A DNA stretch of 61,212 nucleotides from Eubacteriales bacterium (GCA_028705775.1 JAQWCW010000018.1:1-61212), one strand, 5' to 3'; positions 41,769 to 50,191 are shown, numbered from the stretch's first letter. The notes: generated from the sequence alone by a model not told the origin. Translations and numbers: made by a program.

Positions 41769-42232
41769 GCGGCGAGAAAACGGGTTCGCTCTGCGGAGAA
41801 TACGGAGTTGGTTGCGTGGGTGAATTGATTGAAGATGGGAACCAGAACAGGTATATGGTTTACAATCATTCTGATACTACGCAGGCGTGGCGGTAGGGTT
41901 GTTGAAGCCTGTTTTAATTGTAGAGTATATATCAAGGGTTACGGACAATCCTTCAGGCGCTCCGCGCCAGCTCCCTTTACTACATACGAGCCTCCTTTGG
42001 TAAACCGTCTGCATACGCAGACGGTTTATGATGTAACTCTTTCGCACCTGAGTATCATATGTAACATCAACCGCTGACCAACACCAAACGCTTCCCCTAC
42101 ACCCCTGCTTGCTCAGAAATCGTCTATCGTGAGATACAAGCGCAGACGTGGCAGGAGTTTGCTCGGGGGGGGTAAATGACCGAGCCATTTTGCGAAGTCG
42201 ACACCGCAGACGGAGTGTTTTCAGCGAGCAGA
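41769..42232. repeat. Gene-free stretch with an intergenic repeat and coding debris
   Basis: No credible gene in these 464 bases. Around 41935-42030 lies a block of the kind scattered between genes of gut Clostridia: CCTTCAGGCGCTCCGCGCCAGCTCCCTTT-like text (hairpin GGCGC-TCC-GCGCC) followed by a perfect hairpin AAACCGTCTGC-ATAC-GCAGACGGTTT (41999-42028 zone). Two short frames look like decayed protein: one reading ELIEDGNQNRYMVYNHSD near 41824-41890 and one SEIVYREIQAQTWQEFARGG ending near 42176. An eight-G run at 42165-42172 follows. I would call it repeat plus debris. Confidence 0.5.
41999..42028. repeat. Perfect inverted repeat AAACCGTCTGC/GCAGACGGTTT
   Basis: Eleven-base arms around ATAC. 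No T tract follows on the plus strand, and no gene end is adjacent, so it is more likely the tip of a mobile intergenic repeat than a terminator. Confidence 0.65.
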
Positions 42233-42919
42233 TTACAATATTCCTGCGTTTTCGCGCTTTACCGCTTCTTCCATTATCGCCTCAGTCGCGCTGACTCCGA
42301 GACGGTCGGCTCCGGCGGCGATGTATTCGAGGGCGGCGTCAAGGGTTCTGATTCCGCCGCTTCCCTTTACGGAGAGCCTGTTGCCGACGGTTTCGCGCAT
42401 AAGGCGCAGGTCGGCGGCGTTGCAGCCGCTTTTGCCATAGCCTGTGCTGGTTTTAACAAAGTCCGCGCCCGCTTCCTCGGAAAGACGGCAGGCGGTTTTC
42501 TTCTGCTCATCGTCAAGATAGCAGGTTTCGATAATGACCTTGAGAATCGCGCCCTTGCTGTGGCAGGCGTCCGCAAGAAGCTTGATTTCATTCCTTACAT
42601 AGTCGAGGTCGCCTTCAAGAAGCTTTCCGAAATTGATAACCATGTCAAGCTCCTCGCAGCCGTCCTCGATTGCCTTTTCAGTTTCAAAAAGCTTTACTTC
42701 CGGAAGATTCGTTCCGTGGGGAAAGCCGATAACCGTGCAGGGCTTTACGCCTGAGCCTTTGAGCAGCTGAGATACGAGCTTCATGTCCTCAGGGCGCGAG
42801 CATACCGTGGCGCAATGCCACTTCTTTGCGATTTCGCAGCCCTCGATAATATCCTTTTTTATAAGGAAGGGCTGAAGAGTTGAATGGTCCAGCTTAGACG
42901 CTATTTCCGACGCTTTCAT
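42233..42919 (-). CDS. deoC: Deoxyribose-phosphate aldolase
   Basis: A 228-residue class I aldolase that splits 2-deoxyribose 5-phosphate into acetaldehyde and glyceraldehyde 3-phosphate. The Schiff-base lysine is K156 in FVKTSTGYG; D92 in ELDMVIN and a second lysine in LSVKGSGGI complete the site. Length is normal. RBS GAAAGGATG. No other deo gene is adjacent, so it stands alone with its own promoter. Confidence 0.96.
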   Translation of the reverse strand: MKASEIASKLDHSTLQPFLIKKDIIEGCEIAKKWHCATVCSRPEDMKLVSQLLKGSGVKPCTVIGFPHGTNLPEVKLFETEKAIEDGCEELDMVINFGKLLEGDLDYVRNEIKLLADACHSKGAILKVIIETCYLDDEQKKTACRLSEEAGADFVKTSTGYGKSGCNAADLRLMRETVGNRLSVKGSGGIRTLDAALEYIAAGADRLGVSATEAIMEEAVKRENAGIL

Positions 42920-42954
42920 AATTTACTCATCCTTTCAGGTGTATCTATGCCTAT

Positions 42955-42982
42955 ATTATATAGTATCAGGGCAGATTTGCAA
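42955..42982 (-). promoter_or_regulatory. Promoter of deoC
   Basis: On the minus strand TTGCAA (42977-42982) and TATAAT (42955-42960) are 16 bases apart. Confidence 0.65.
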
Positions 42983-42996
42983 GCGAAACGGGCAAA

Positions 42997-43035
42997 TGAA
43001 AGCCGCCTCCCGCGCAAACGCTGCGGAAAAGCGGC
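42997..43035 (-). terminator. Hairpin after the BofC-like gene
   Basis: GCCGC (43002-43006) and GCGGC (43031-43035) form a stem with inner pairing; on the minus strand TTTCATTTG follows. The text AAATGAAAGCCGCCTCCCG is shared with the terminator at 32337-32355, so the two derive from one repeated terminator type. Confidence 0.55.
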
Positions 43036-43055
43036 AATGCATTTTGTATCCTTTT

Positions 43056-43634
43056 TCAGCTTTCGAGATTCTCCAGATACGCCTCCAGCTCGCCAAGGGA
43101 TGAAAACGCCATTCCGGAAATCAGTTCCCTCTGCTTATCCTCGCCGAGCGCGGAAAGCTCGATATCAAGCGGCGATACAAGCTTCATCTCGTTTCCCGAC
43201 TCGTTGCGGTAGATTCCCGCTTCGCCGTTTCTTGACATCAGAACGGTATGCTCGGCGCAGAATACCGGCATTTCCATCTCCATAGCCACGTTAAGAGGCA
43301 TAAAGGATGTTATCTGCCAGTCCGGAAACTCCTCCGCAAGGCGCTCATGGTTCATTCCCGCATACTTATCCGTATCGCTCAGGCGAATCACGACCTCATG
43401 GCCGCATTTATCATAGCGAACCGTCTGCGTGAAAACCGCGCCCTTCATCAGCGAGCTCTGCTGCTGCGCCGCCTCGAGGATTCCTTCTCCCCTGCCCGCG
43501 AGCGCCTGCGGCTCGCTGTTATCCTGAAAGATGAAGATACCGCCGACTATCAGCGCGGCGGCGACCGCGATTACGGCGACCCTGAGCCATACCGAGCCGC
43601 CTTTGCCCTTTTCTTTTACGTCCTTATCGTCCAT
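43056..43634 (-). CDS. BofC-like membrane-anchored protein
   Basis: A 192-residue protein: basic cytoplasmic start (DDKDVKEKGKGG), one membrane helix (about 17-37), then an outer domain with RYDKCGHEVVIRL, LAEEFPDWQITSF, FCAEHTVLMSRNGEAGIYRNESGNE and SGMAFSSLGELEAYLENLES. This order resembles the BofC C-terminal-type domain of Clostridia (CGHE, PDW, C-x-x-H, GxxGIY). BofC in Bacillus restrains SpoIVB protease in the spore intermembrane space. The name here rests on pattern alone. ATG 43634 follows GGGAGGG. Confidence 0.6.
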   Translation of the reverse strand: MDDKDVKEKGKGGSVWLRVAVIAVAAALIVGGIFIFQDNSEPQALAGRGEGILEAAQQQSSLMKGAVFTQTVRYDKCGHEVVIRLSDTDKYAGMNHERLAEEFPDWQITSFMPLNVAMEMEMPVFCAEHTVLMSRNGEAGIYRNESGNEMKLVSPLDIELSALGEDKQRELISGMAFSSLGELEAYLENLES

Positions 43635-43693
43635 GCATATCCCTCCCAAGCGAGAGTATTAGCAGGAAGATTAAAGACTATACGCAATATTTA

Positions 43694-44866
43694 TCAGGCT
43701 TTTTCGATTGCGATTTCTCCCGCCTTCTGGAGAGCAAGCTTGGTGATAATCGGGCCGGTAAGCTCGTAAACGAGCGTGGCGGAAAGGATTACGGTGTTGA
43801 TAACATCCGCATATTCCGGCATCATCGTTTTCGACATCTGCGCCATTCCTATCGCAACGCCCGCCTGCGGTATAAGCGTTAAGCCCATATACTTTTTAAC
43901 GGTCGGGCTTTGCTTGGAAATTGCGGCGCCGACAGACGCGCCTGCCCACTTGCCGATTGCGCGGACAAGGAGATAAAGCAGACCGATAACGCCGACGGAA
44001 GGCAGGATTGCCAAATCCAGATTCGCTCCGGAAAGCATAAAGAACATAAGGAAGAGCGGGGCGGTAAAGCGGTCGCACTGCTCAACCAGCTTGTCCGCCT
44101 TATTGCAGCAGTTTATCATGACCGCGCCGAGCATCATGCATACAAGCAGCGAGGACAGCCCCCACATGGACGCAAGGCCTACGGAGAGCAGAACGAACGC
44201 GATTGAAAGCGTGAGCATATTTGCGCGGGAATGGAAAAAGCGCGTTACAAAGGTAAGCGCAAAGCCGAGAGCCGCGCCGAGCAGAAGGCTTTCCAGAATT
44301 TCAAGCACCGGCTGAAGGAGCATTGAGTACAGGGTGACCGTTCCGCCGAGCATTCCCTTGGCGATTGCCGTCGAAACCGCAAACAGCATAAGCCCAAGCG
44401 CGTCGTCCATGGCGACTACAGGCAGAAGAATGTTGGTTACGGGGCCTTTAGCCTTATACTGCCGCACAACCATCAGCGTTGCGGCAGGAGCTGTCGCGGC
44501 GGCGATTGCGCCGAACATGAGCGCTTCGGGCACGGGTGTTCCGATTGCGATAAGCACTGAGTCGACAAGCACGGTTGCAGTAAGTCCCTCAAAAAGCGTT
44601 ACGATATACGGGGCTTTTCCTATCTGCTTGAGAAAGGAAATTTTGAACTCGCCGCCAATCGAATAGGCAATGAAGCCGAGCGCAAGCTCCGTAAGAAAGC
44701 TGAGGCTGTCAAGCCCTTCGGAGGTGATTAAGCCGAGTACGCACGGTCCTGCCACAAGACCCGCGACAAGATAAGCGGTAACATTGGGCATATGAATGTA
44801 TCTGATAAGCCGCCCTAAAAGAAGCGCAACGCCTACGGCGAGCGCCAGCTGAACGAAAATATCCAT
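43694..44866 (-). CDS. Monovalent cation:proton antiporter (CPA2 family)
   Basis: A 390-residue membrane protein with about 12 helices. TAYLVAGLVAGPCVLGLI near the start, FGAIAAATAPAATLMVV and VAMDDALGLMLFA (paired acids of the ion site, D-D) are CPA2 marks. It lacks a TrkA-N/RCK regulatory domain, unlike KefB/KefC. The PII-like gene 3 bases upstream may supply regulation instead. It exchanges Na+ or K+ for protons; which ion is unknown. Confidence 0.88.
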   Translation of the reverse strand: MDIFVQLALAVGVALLLGRLIRYIHMPNVTAYLVAGLVAGPCVLGLITSEGLDSLSFLTELALGFIAYSIGGEFKISFLKQIGKAPYIVTLFEGLTATVLVDSVLIAIGTPVPEALMFGAIAAATAPAATLMVVRQYKAKGPVTNILLPVVAMDDALGLMLFAVSTAIAKGMLGGTVTLYSMLLQPVLEILESLLLGAALGFALTFVTRFFHSRANMLTLSIAFVLLSVGLASMWGLSSLLVCMMLGAVMINCCNKADKLVEQCDRFTAPLFLMFFMLSGANLDLAILPSVGVIGLLYLLVRAIGKWAGASVGAAISKQSPTVKKYMGLTLIPQAGVAIGMAQMSKTMMPEYADVINTVILSATLVYELTGPIITKLALQKAGEIAIEKA

Positions 44867-44869
44867 CTG

Positions 44870-45205
44870 TTATTTCGCCATTCCTTCCACTGTAAGCGCC
44901 GGAACGGTAAACGCGATTCCCGTATCCGGCTGATTCAAGCCGCCGACAACATCATTGACAATTTTCCTGACAACAGCGACCTGCTCATCCTCCAGCACGA
45001 TGAATATCGTTTTGTTCATCTGGCGCTCAGGGTTGAGCATATGCCGTATCATAGCGAACATCGGCGCGTCGTCAAGGGATTGAATAAGCCTTGCGCCGCC
45101 CGTAGAATCAATGACAGTCGCGCCGTGAACTCCGCTTTCAGTAAGCTTTTCCAAAAGCTTTTCAAGGCACTCGGTCTTGTTCAGAACCAGCACATAAACC
45201 TGCAT
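44870..45205 (-). CDS. PII-like signalling protein next to the antiporter
   Basis: A 111-residue protein with the ferredoxin-like pattern of the PII family: VYVLVLNKTECLEKLLEKLTESGVHGATVIDSTG matches the opening beta-alpha-beta of PII-like proteins, and a long loop (SLDDAPMFAMIRHMLNPERQMNKT) stands where the T-loop is, followed by IFIVLEDEQVAVVRKIVNDVV. The C-terminus IAFTVPALTVEGM is also PII-like. Classic uridylylation tyrosine is not evident. With only 3 bases to the antiporter gene it likely senses a nucleotide and gates the antiporter, as inferred from neighbourhood. Confidence 0.7.
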   Translation of the reverse strand: MQVYVLVLNKTECLEKLLEKLTESGVHGATVIDSTGGARLIQSLDDAPMFAMIRHMLNPERQMNKTIFIVLEDEQVAVVRKIVNDVVGGLNQPDTGIAFTVPALTVEGMAK

Positions 45206-45243
45206 AGCGATTCCTCCTTAGCAACTTGGAATACCAAAGACAG

Positions 45244-45272
45244 ATTATAATGAGGCGGGCGGAAAATAGCAA
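45244..45272 (-). promoter_or_regulatory. Promoter of the PII-like/antiporter unit
   Basis: On the minus strand TTGCTA (45267-45272) and TATAAT (45244-45249) are 17 bases apart. Confidence 0.8.
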
Positions 45273-45306
45273 GCGAACAGGCGCGATAATCGCAAAGCGA
45301 CTGAAA

Positions 45307-47061
45307 TTATTCGATTACCTGTATTTTATCGCGCCCGAAGATGTCGGAAAGCTGCTTTAGCTGGTCGTCGGCTTTCTTCTGCGCTCCGGCGCTTTGCCGC
45401 GAGCCTTCCAGTATAACGTCAACCTGCGCGGGCGTTCCTCCCGCCTGAGTGAGCGCGTCTGCAAGCGGCTGCGCCTTTCCCTCCGTGCTAAGCAGGTTAT
45501 AGAAGATTTTTTTATCCTGCGGGAAAACAAGCTGATACCTGCCGTTTTCAACTCCGCCGAGATGACCGAACATAAGGGACGAATACAGGCGCGGGTCGCC
45601 GCGCTTTATGCTCAGCATTGCCTTATCCCACACCTCGCGCGGAAGCATATTCGGCGCAGAGCCTTTTACCGCGTCCGGTTTCTTTTCCGGCTCGGTTATT
45701 TTTTCCTTGAGCGCCGCCGCGAGCGATTTCGGGCTTTCCGGCTTTTCCTCCCTGCTTACCTTCTGCTCGAAGGCTCTGCGGATTACGTCGCCCTCCGCGT
45801 CGTCAAAGCCGGGCAGCGGAGTCATTTTTACGCTTTTATCAAAGGAAGCCGCGGGAGCGGGAGCGGGCGCTGCCGGCATTTCAGAGCTTACGTGGGCGGA
45901 GACTCTTACGCCCTGCTTTTCAAGCCTCTCAACGCGCTCCATAAGCGCCGCAACGTTCTCCTCCTCCGGAAGCAGGCAAGCCCTCAGCGATACGATTTCA
46001 AGCAGTATTCGCGGCTGAGCGGCATAGCGCATATCGCTCTGCGCGCGCGTAAACAGCTCCATAACGCGAATAACCTGCGCCTGCGACGCTTCCCCGCTCT
46101 GGCGCTTATACTCCTGCGCCGTATCCGAGGTTATGTCAAGCAGGCTCTCAATATCGTCAGGGCAGGAGGCGGCAATCGACAGTGCGCGGAAATGCTGCGC
46201 CATATCCTTCATAAAGATTTGCGGCTCGCGTCCCGCCGTGATAAGCTCCTCGATAAGCAGCATTACCCCGCGCTTATCGCCGGAAATAATCGCCTGAGCA
46301 AAGCGGAAGCAGAAGGAGCGATCCGACGCGCCTAGCACGGAGCGCACAAGCTCCTCCGTTATTTTATCCTCGCCGCGCCCCAGGCACATATCAAGGATTG
46401 AAAGCGCGTCGCGCATTCCGCCTTCGGCTGCGGAAGCAATAAGCATCAGCGCCGAGCGCTCCGCGTCCGCTCCCGCGCCCTTTGCCGCTTCCTCAAGCCT
46501 TCCGGCAATTTTGCGCGCCGGAATCCTGCCGAAATCAAAGCGCTGGCAGCGGGAAAGAATAGTGGCAGGCAGCTTCTGCGGCTCCGTTGTGGCAAGCACA
46601 AAAACCACAAACTGCGGCGGCTCCTCCAGCGTTTTCAGAAGCGCGTTGAACGCTCCGGCAGAAAGCATATGAACTTCATCAATAATATAAACCTTATATT
46701 TACTCTGCTGCGGCGGATATTTTACCTTCTCGCGCAAGTCGCGTATCTCGTCAACGCTGTTATTGCTCGCCGCGTCAATTTCGGTTACGTCCATGCTGGC
46801 GTCCGAAAGCAGCGTTCTGCAGCTTTCGCACTCTCCGCAGGCATCGCCGTCCTTGGGGCTTTGGCAGTTGATTGCGCGCGCAAGGATTCTGGCGGTGCTT
46901 GTCTTTCCCGTTCCCCTGCTGCCGCAGAACAGATAGGCGTGAGCTATTCTGCCCGTTTTAACCTGATTGCGGAGCGTTTTCATTACGGCTTCCTGCCCAA
47001 TCATCGACGCGAAATCATTTACTCTCCATTGACGGTACAGCGCTTGATACACGGTCTTCAC
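45307..47061 (-). CDS. dnaX: DNA polymerase III subunit gamma/tau
   Basis: A 584-residue clamp-loader ATPase. YQALYRQWRVNDFASMIGQE opens it; Walker A GSRGTGKTS (47-55); zinc cluster C66, C75, C78, C81; DEVHML Walker B; sensor ATTEPQKLPATILSRCQRF. The AAA+ part ends near 370 and a variable Pro/Ala/Lys linker and tau-type C-terminal domain follow. It loads the beta clamp. A run of seven A (45509-45515 on the minus strand) lies far downstream of the ATPase part, so it is not a gamma-type frameshift site. Recombination gene recR or the ybaB gene, common neighbours, are not here. Confidence 0.96.
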   Translation of the reverse strand: MKTVYQALYRQWRVNDFASMIGQEAVMKTLRNQVKTGRIAHAYLFCGSRGTGKTSTARILARAINCQSPKDGDACGECESCRTLLSDASMDVTEIDAASNNSVDEIRDLREKVKYPPQQSKYKVYIIDEVHMLSAGAFNALLKTLEEPPQFVVFVLATTEPQKLPATILSRCQRFDFGRIPARKIAGRLEEAAKGAGADAERSALMLIASAAEGGMRDALSILDMCLGRGEDKITEELVRSVLGASDRSFCFRFAQAIISGDKRGVMLLIEELITAGREPQIFMKDMAQHFRALSIAASCPDDIESLLDITSDTAQEYKRQSGEASQAQVIRVMELFTRAQSDMRYAAQPRILLEIVSLRACLLPEEENVAALMERVERLEKQGVRVSAHVSSEMPAAPAPAPAASFDKSVKMTPLPGFDDAEGDVIRRAFEQKVSREEKPESPKSLAAALKEKITEPEKKPDAVKGSAPNMLPREVWDKAMLSIKRGDPRLYSSLMFGHLGGVENGRYQLVFPQDKKIFYNLLSTEGKAQPLADALTQAGGTPAQVDVILEGSRQSAGAQKKADDQLKQLSDIFGRDKIQVIE

Positions 47062-47078
47062 CCTTTCTTCTACAACTC

Positions 47079-47107
47079 ATTATCGTACATACTCGCATTT
47101 TTTTCAA
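47079..47107 (-). promoter_or_regulatory. Promoter of dnaX
   Basis: On the minus strand TTGAAA (47102-47107) and GATAAT (47079-47084) are 17 bases apart. Confidence 0.65.
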
Positions 47108-47178
47108 GCGCTTTTGGGGCTATAAAACAAACAGGCGGGGCGCACAATATGCGCAGGTTGATTTAGGGAGGAATGCTC

Positions 47179-48249
47179 ATGAGCGCATTTTGGAAGGCGG
47201 CTCTGGTTCTGATTACCGGTACGTTTCTTTTAGTCGGCTCGGCAATAGTGTACTACGCGATAACAGGCTCATACGCTGCGGGCGATTATGAATTCGTAAG
47301 GGCGGAATTCAAAAAGCCGAGAACAGCCTCCGCGTCCGGAAGGGTAATAATTTCCGAGGATGTAGAGGTTACCGCTCCGGTAAACGGGGACGTAAGGCTT
47401 GCGCCGCTTAAAACGGGCGCAAACGTGATTCAAGGCGAAATCCTGATGGTATACGCCCAGACGCAGAGCGACGCCGCTTTCAGCGAAAACTGCGAAAAGC
47501 TGATTAAGCAGGGCGAGCTGATGTCGGAGCTGAAGCGGCTTGCAACGGGCGCGTTCCCATTCAGCATAAGCGAGGAAATGCTGGAAGCCGTCAAGGCTCA
47601 GCATGACCAGACGCTTAAAAGCATTTCCGAATACGGCGAAATACAAAACCAGAGAGTTCTGCGCTCGCCCGTAACCGGAACGATTTCGTCCAAATCCGAG
47701 GCAGGCAGCTTCAGCGGCGGCGAAACAATATACACAATCAAGCCGGCGGAGCGCTATCGCGCAAGCCTGATGATTGACGAAAGCGACATACTCTACTTAG
47801 GCTCGATGAGCCTTTCGGCAGCCCTCGACGCGCTTTCCGGAGAAAGCTTTCCGGCAAGAATCGTTTCCATATCGGATAAGCCGCGATACATTTCGTCCCG
47901 CGCCGCCTATCCCGTTACGATAGCCTTTTCATGCCCCTATGAGCTGTATGCGGGAATGACCGTAACGGCGTCCTTTACCGAAACCGAGCCGCAAACGCTG
48001 CTGACCGTTCCCTCAGAAGCCGTCCTTAGGGCGGGCGAGGAAGCGTTTCTGCTGCTGCCTCCGGGCGAGGCGGAGATATTCCCCCGCTATATCGAGGTGG
48101 AAACGGGCGAGGAGAAGGACGGCAGAACGGAGATAACGGAAGGGCTGGACGAGGAATGCGCGCTCGTTCTTCCATCCTCCTGCAAGGAGGACTGCGATTG
48201 GTTTTTGCGGCGAATGGGCTATAATGCGGCAGAAACGCCTGCCGAATGA
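47179..48249 (+). CDS. HlyD-type membrane fusion/adaptor protein, orphan
   Basis: A 356-residue protein: one N-terminal membrane helix (about 5-28), then a lipoyl-like half (ISEDVEVTAPVNGDVRLAPLKTGANVIQGEILMVY), a helical hairpin (about 100-155), the second lipoyl half (QNQRVLRSPVTGTISSKSEAG), and beta-barrel parts. This is the order of HlyD/MacA adaptors. ATG 47179 is chosen because GGGAGG (47166-47171) is then 7 bases away; ATG 47173 is too close. No ABC or RND transporter gene is next to it, so its partner is encoded elsewhere or it has a different task such as envelope assembly. Confidence 0.75.
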   Translation: MSAFWKAALVLITGTFLLVGSAIVYYAITGSYAAGDYEFVRAEFKKPRTASASGRVIISEDVEVTAPVNGDVRLAPLKTGANVIQGEILMVYAQTQSDAAFSENCEKLIKQGELMSELKRLATGAFPFSISEEMLEAVKAQHDQTLKSISEYGEIQNQRVLRSPVTGTISSKSEAGSFSGGETIYTIKPAERYRASLMIDESDILYLGSMSLSAALDALSGESFPARIVSISDKPRYISSRAAYPVTIAFSCPYELYAGMTVTASFTETEPQTLLTVPSEAVLRAGEEAFLLLPPGEAEIFPRYIEVETGEEKDGRTEITEGLDEECALVLPSSCKEDCDWFLRRMGYNAAETPAE

Positions 48250-48266
48250 TTTTTTCGGAAAAGGGC

Positions 48267-48295
48267 TTGACCGGAACGCTTGTTCGCGTTATACT
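48267..48295 (+). promoter_or_regulatory. Promoter of the SOS operon
   Basis: TTGACC (48267-48272) and TATACT (48290-48295) are 17 bases apart, with a LexA-like box filling the spacer. Confidence 0.8.
48273..48286. promoter_or_regulatory. LexA (DinR-type) box 1
   Basis: GGAAC-GCTT-GTTCG matches the Gram-positive SOS box CGAAC-N4-GTTCG with one change and lies between the -35 and -10 boxes, an ideal place for repression. Confidence 0.75.
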
Positions 48296-48311
48296 TGTGC
48301 TGTAATAAACG

Positions 48312-48325
48312 CGAACAAGCTTTCG
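48312..48325. promoter_or_regulatory. LexA (DinR-type) box 2
   Basis: CGAAC-AAGC-TTTCG matches the SOS box with one change and lies just downstream of the start site. Its left half is part of a 13-base inverted repeat with box 1 (48278-48290 and 48308-48320). Confidence 0.7.
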
Positions 48326-48345
48326 CATAGGGAGAGGTAAGGGCA

Positions 48346-48930
48346 ATGTGCGGCAGATATTATATCGCCTCTGAGGACAGCGACGAGGAGCTGCGGGCTT
48401 TGATAGAAAGCCTTAACCGGCGCGACGCGGAAAAGGCGGCGCAGCTGTCCCTCGGCGAAATGCGCCCCGGAATGCTGCTGCCCGCCGTTATAAAGGACGG
48501 AGCGGCGGCGCTGAAATGGGGCTTTTATGTAGGCGGGGAGAAGAACGAGAGCGGAAAAAGAAGCGGCGGACGGCTGATTATCAACGCCCGCGCCGAAACC
48601 GCCGCCGAAAAGCCGCTTTTCAAATCCGCCTTTGCCTCCGCGCGCTGCCTTTTCCCCGCGAGCCTTTACTACGAATGGAACGAAAGCAAGGAGCGCTTCG
48701 CCTTTAATGACGGCGGCAGGATTTTTTACATGGCGGGGCTTTGGCGCGTGGAGGACGGAACGCCCTCCGCCGTCATTCTTACCCGCCCCGCAATACCCGA
48801 ATTTTCCGCAGTTCACGACAGGATGCCGCTGATAATACCGAAAGGACAGCGCCGCCGCTGGCTTATGGGCGATAATCCCGATGCTCTTTTGAGCGTGGAA
48901 TTGCCGCCGCTCGGCATGGCGCGCGGGTAA
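48346..48930 (+). CDS. SOS response-associated peptidase (YedK/HMCES-like)
   Basis: A 194-residue SRAP-domain protein that covalently caps abasic sites in single-stranded DNA. C2, which forms the thiazolidine bond after Met removal, is in MCGRYY; N80 in NARAET; E110 in YYEW; H157 in VHDRMP. All catalytic positions are intact. First gene of an operon with dinB, under two LexA-like boxes, so it is expected to be induced by DNA damage. Starts at ATG 48346. Confidence 0.92.
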   Translation: MCGRYYIASEDSDEELRALIESLNRRDAEKAAQLSLGEMRPGMLLPAVIKDGAAALKWGFYVGGEKNESGKRSGGRLIINARAETAAEKPLFKSAFASARCLFPASLYYEWNESKERFAFNDGGRIFYMAGLWRVEDGTPSAVILTRPAIPEFSAVHDRMPLIIPKGQRRRWLMGDNPDALLSVELPPLGMARG

Positions 48931-48943
48931 GCGGTGAAAAGAA

Positions 48944-50191
48944 ATGGAAAGGATAATACTTCACTCGGACGCGAACTCCTTTTACGCGAGCGTCGAGTGC
49001 CTTTACAGACCCGAAATACGCTCAAAGCCCGTCGCGGTATGCGGCGACCCTGAGGAGCGGCACGGAATAGTGCTTACAAAGAACCAGGTTGCAAAGCGCT
49101 TCGGAATACAGACCGGCGAGGCAATCTGGCAGGCGCGGCAGAAATGCCCCGAGCTTGTGGTCGTTCCCCCGAATTATCCGCTATACCTGCATTTTTCCGA
49201 AATGCTGCGCGAAATCTACGAGCAGTATTCGGACAGGGTGGAGGCCTTCGGGCTGGACGAAAACTGGCTGGACATATCGCAGGAGGGGCGCTCGTTTGAG
49301 GACGGAGTGGCGATTGCCAGCGAAATACGGGAAAGAATCCGCGAGGAGCTTGGAATCACCGTTTCAATAGGCGTTTCCGACAACAAGATTTTTTCAAAGC
49401 TCGGAAGCGACATGAAAAAACCGGACGCCACAACCGCGCTGCCGCAAAGCAGCTACGAGGAAAAGGTGTGGCCGCTTCCCGTATCAAGCCTGCTCTACGT
49501 AGGCAGGAAAACGACCAAAAAGCTGATGCAGGTTGGGATTATCACTCTTGGCGACCTTGCGAATTCGGATACCGAGGCGCTGCATTCGCTGCTTGGCAAA
49601 AACGGGCTTACCCTCAAGGCGTTTGCGCTGGGGCTTGACCATTCCCCCGTGATGCGGCTAACTGCCGAGGCGGCGCTTAAATCCATCGGCAACAGCACTA
49701 CCCCGCCGCACGACATCGAAAACGCCGACGACGCGGAGTGCATTTATTACCTGCTTGCCGAAAGCGTAAGCGCAAGGCTGCGCGCGCACGGCTTTACGGC
49801 TAAAACGCTCTCGATATCCATAAGGGATACGGAGCTTCGGACGGCGTCCTGCCAATGTCAGCTCTGTCCGCCGAGCAATATTACCGATGATTTGGCTAAA
49901 ACCGCGCTCTGCCTTTTCCGCGCGCGCTTTTCCGCCTCATTCCCCCTGCGCAGCGTCGGCTTGAACTGCTCCTCGCTTATGCCGGACACGCTGCCGCGCC
50001 AGCAGGATTTGCTCGGCGTAAGCGCGAGAATGGACAGGCTTGAATCCCTTGAGCGCTCGCTCGATTCCCTGCGAGCCAGGTTCGGCCATCAGATAGTGCA
50101 GCGTGGGGTCGTCATGCGCGACAAGGCGTTCGCTTGCGTAAACCCGAAGGAGGACCACATTATTCATCCGGCGGCGTTTTATATGGGCTGA
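48944..50191 (+). CDS. dinB: Y-family DNA polymerase (DNA polymerase IV/UmuC-like)
   Basis: A 415-residue translesion polymerase: HSDANSFYASVE (D9), GLDENWLD (D105, E106) and VSIGVSDNKIFSKLGSD cover the catalytic palm; helix-hairpin-helix ITLGDLANSD and a little-finger domain follow. DENWLD instead of the usual DEAYLD points to a Bacillota-type branch of the family. It starts 13 bases after the SRAP gene. Two catalytic acids and the SIGVS lesion site are intact. Confidence 0.92.
   Translation: MERIILHSDANSFYASVECLYRPEIRSKPVAVCGDPEERHGIVLTKNQVAKRFGIQTGEAIWQARQKCPELVVVPPNYPLYLHFSEMLREIYEQYSDRVEAFGLDENWLDISQEGRSFEDGVAIASEIRERIREELGITVSIGVSDNKIFSKLGSDMKKPDATTALPQSSYEEKVWPLPVSSLLYVGRKTTKKLMQVGIITLGDLANSDTEALHSLLGKNGLTLKAFALGLDHSPVMRLTAEAALKSIGNSTTPPHDIENADDAECIYYLLAESVSARLRAHGFTAKTLSISIRDTELRTASCQCQLCPPSNITDDLAKTALCLFRARFSASFPLRSVGLNCSSLMPDTLPRQQDLLGVSARMDRLESLERSLDSLRARFGHQIVQRGVVMRDKAFACVNPKEDHIIHPAAFYMG

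Noticed and set aside
41877-42188. A 103-codon minus-strand frame over the intergenic repeat.
   Set aside because: It translates hairpin DNA, has no ribosome binding site and crosses the repeat; composition is not protein-like.
45509-45515. A7 run in dnaX as a programmed frameshift site.
   Set aside because: It lies near the C-terminus, far past the ATPase part, so a shift would not yield a gamma-type product; no downstream stem was seen.
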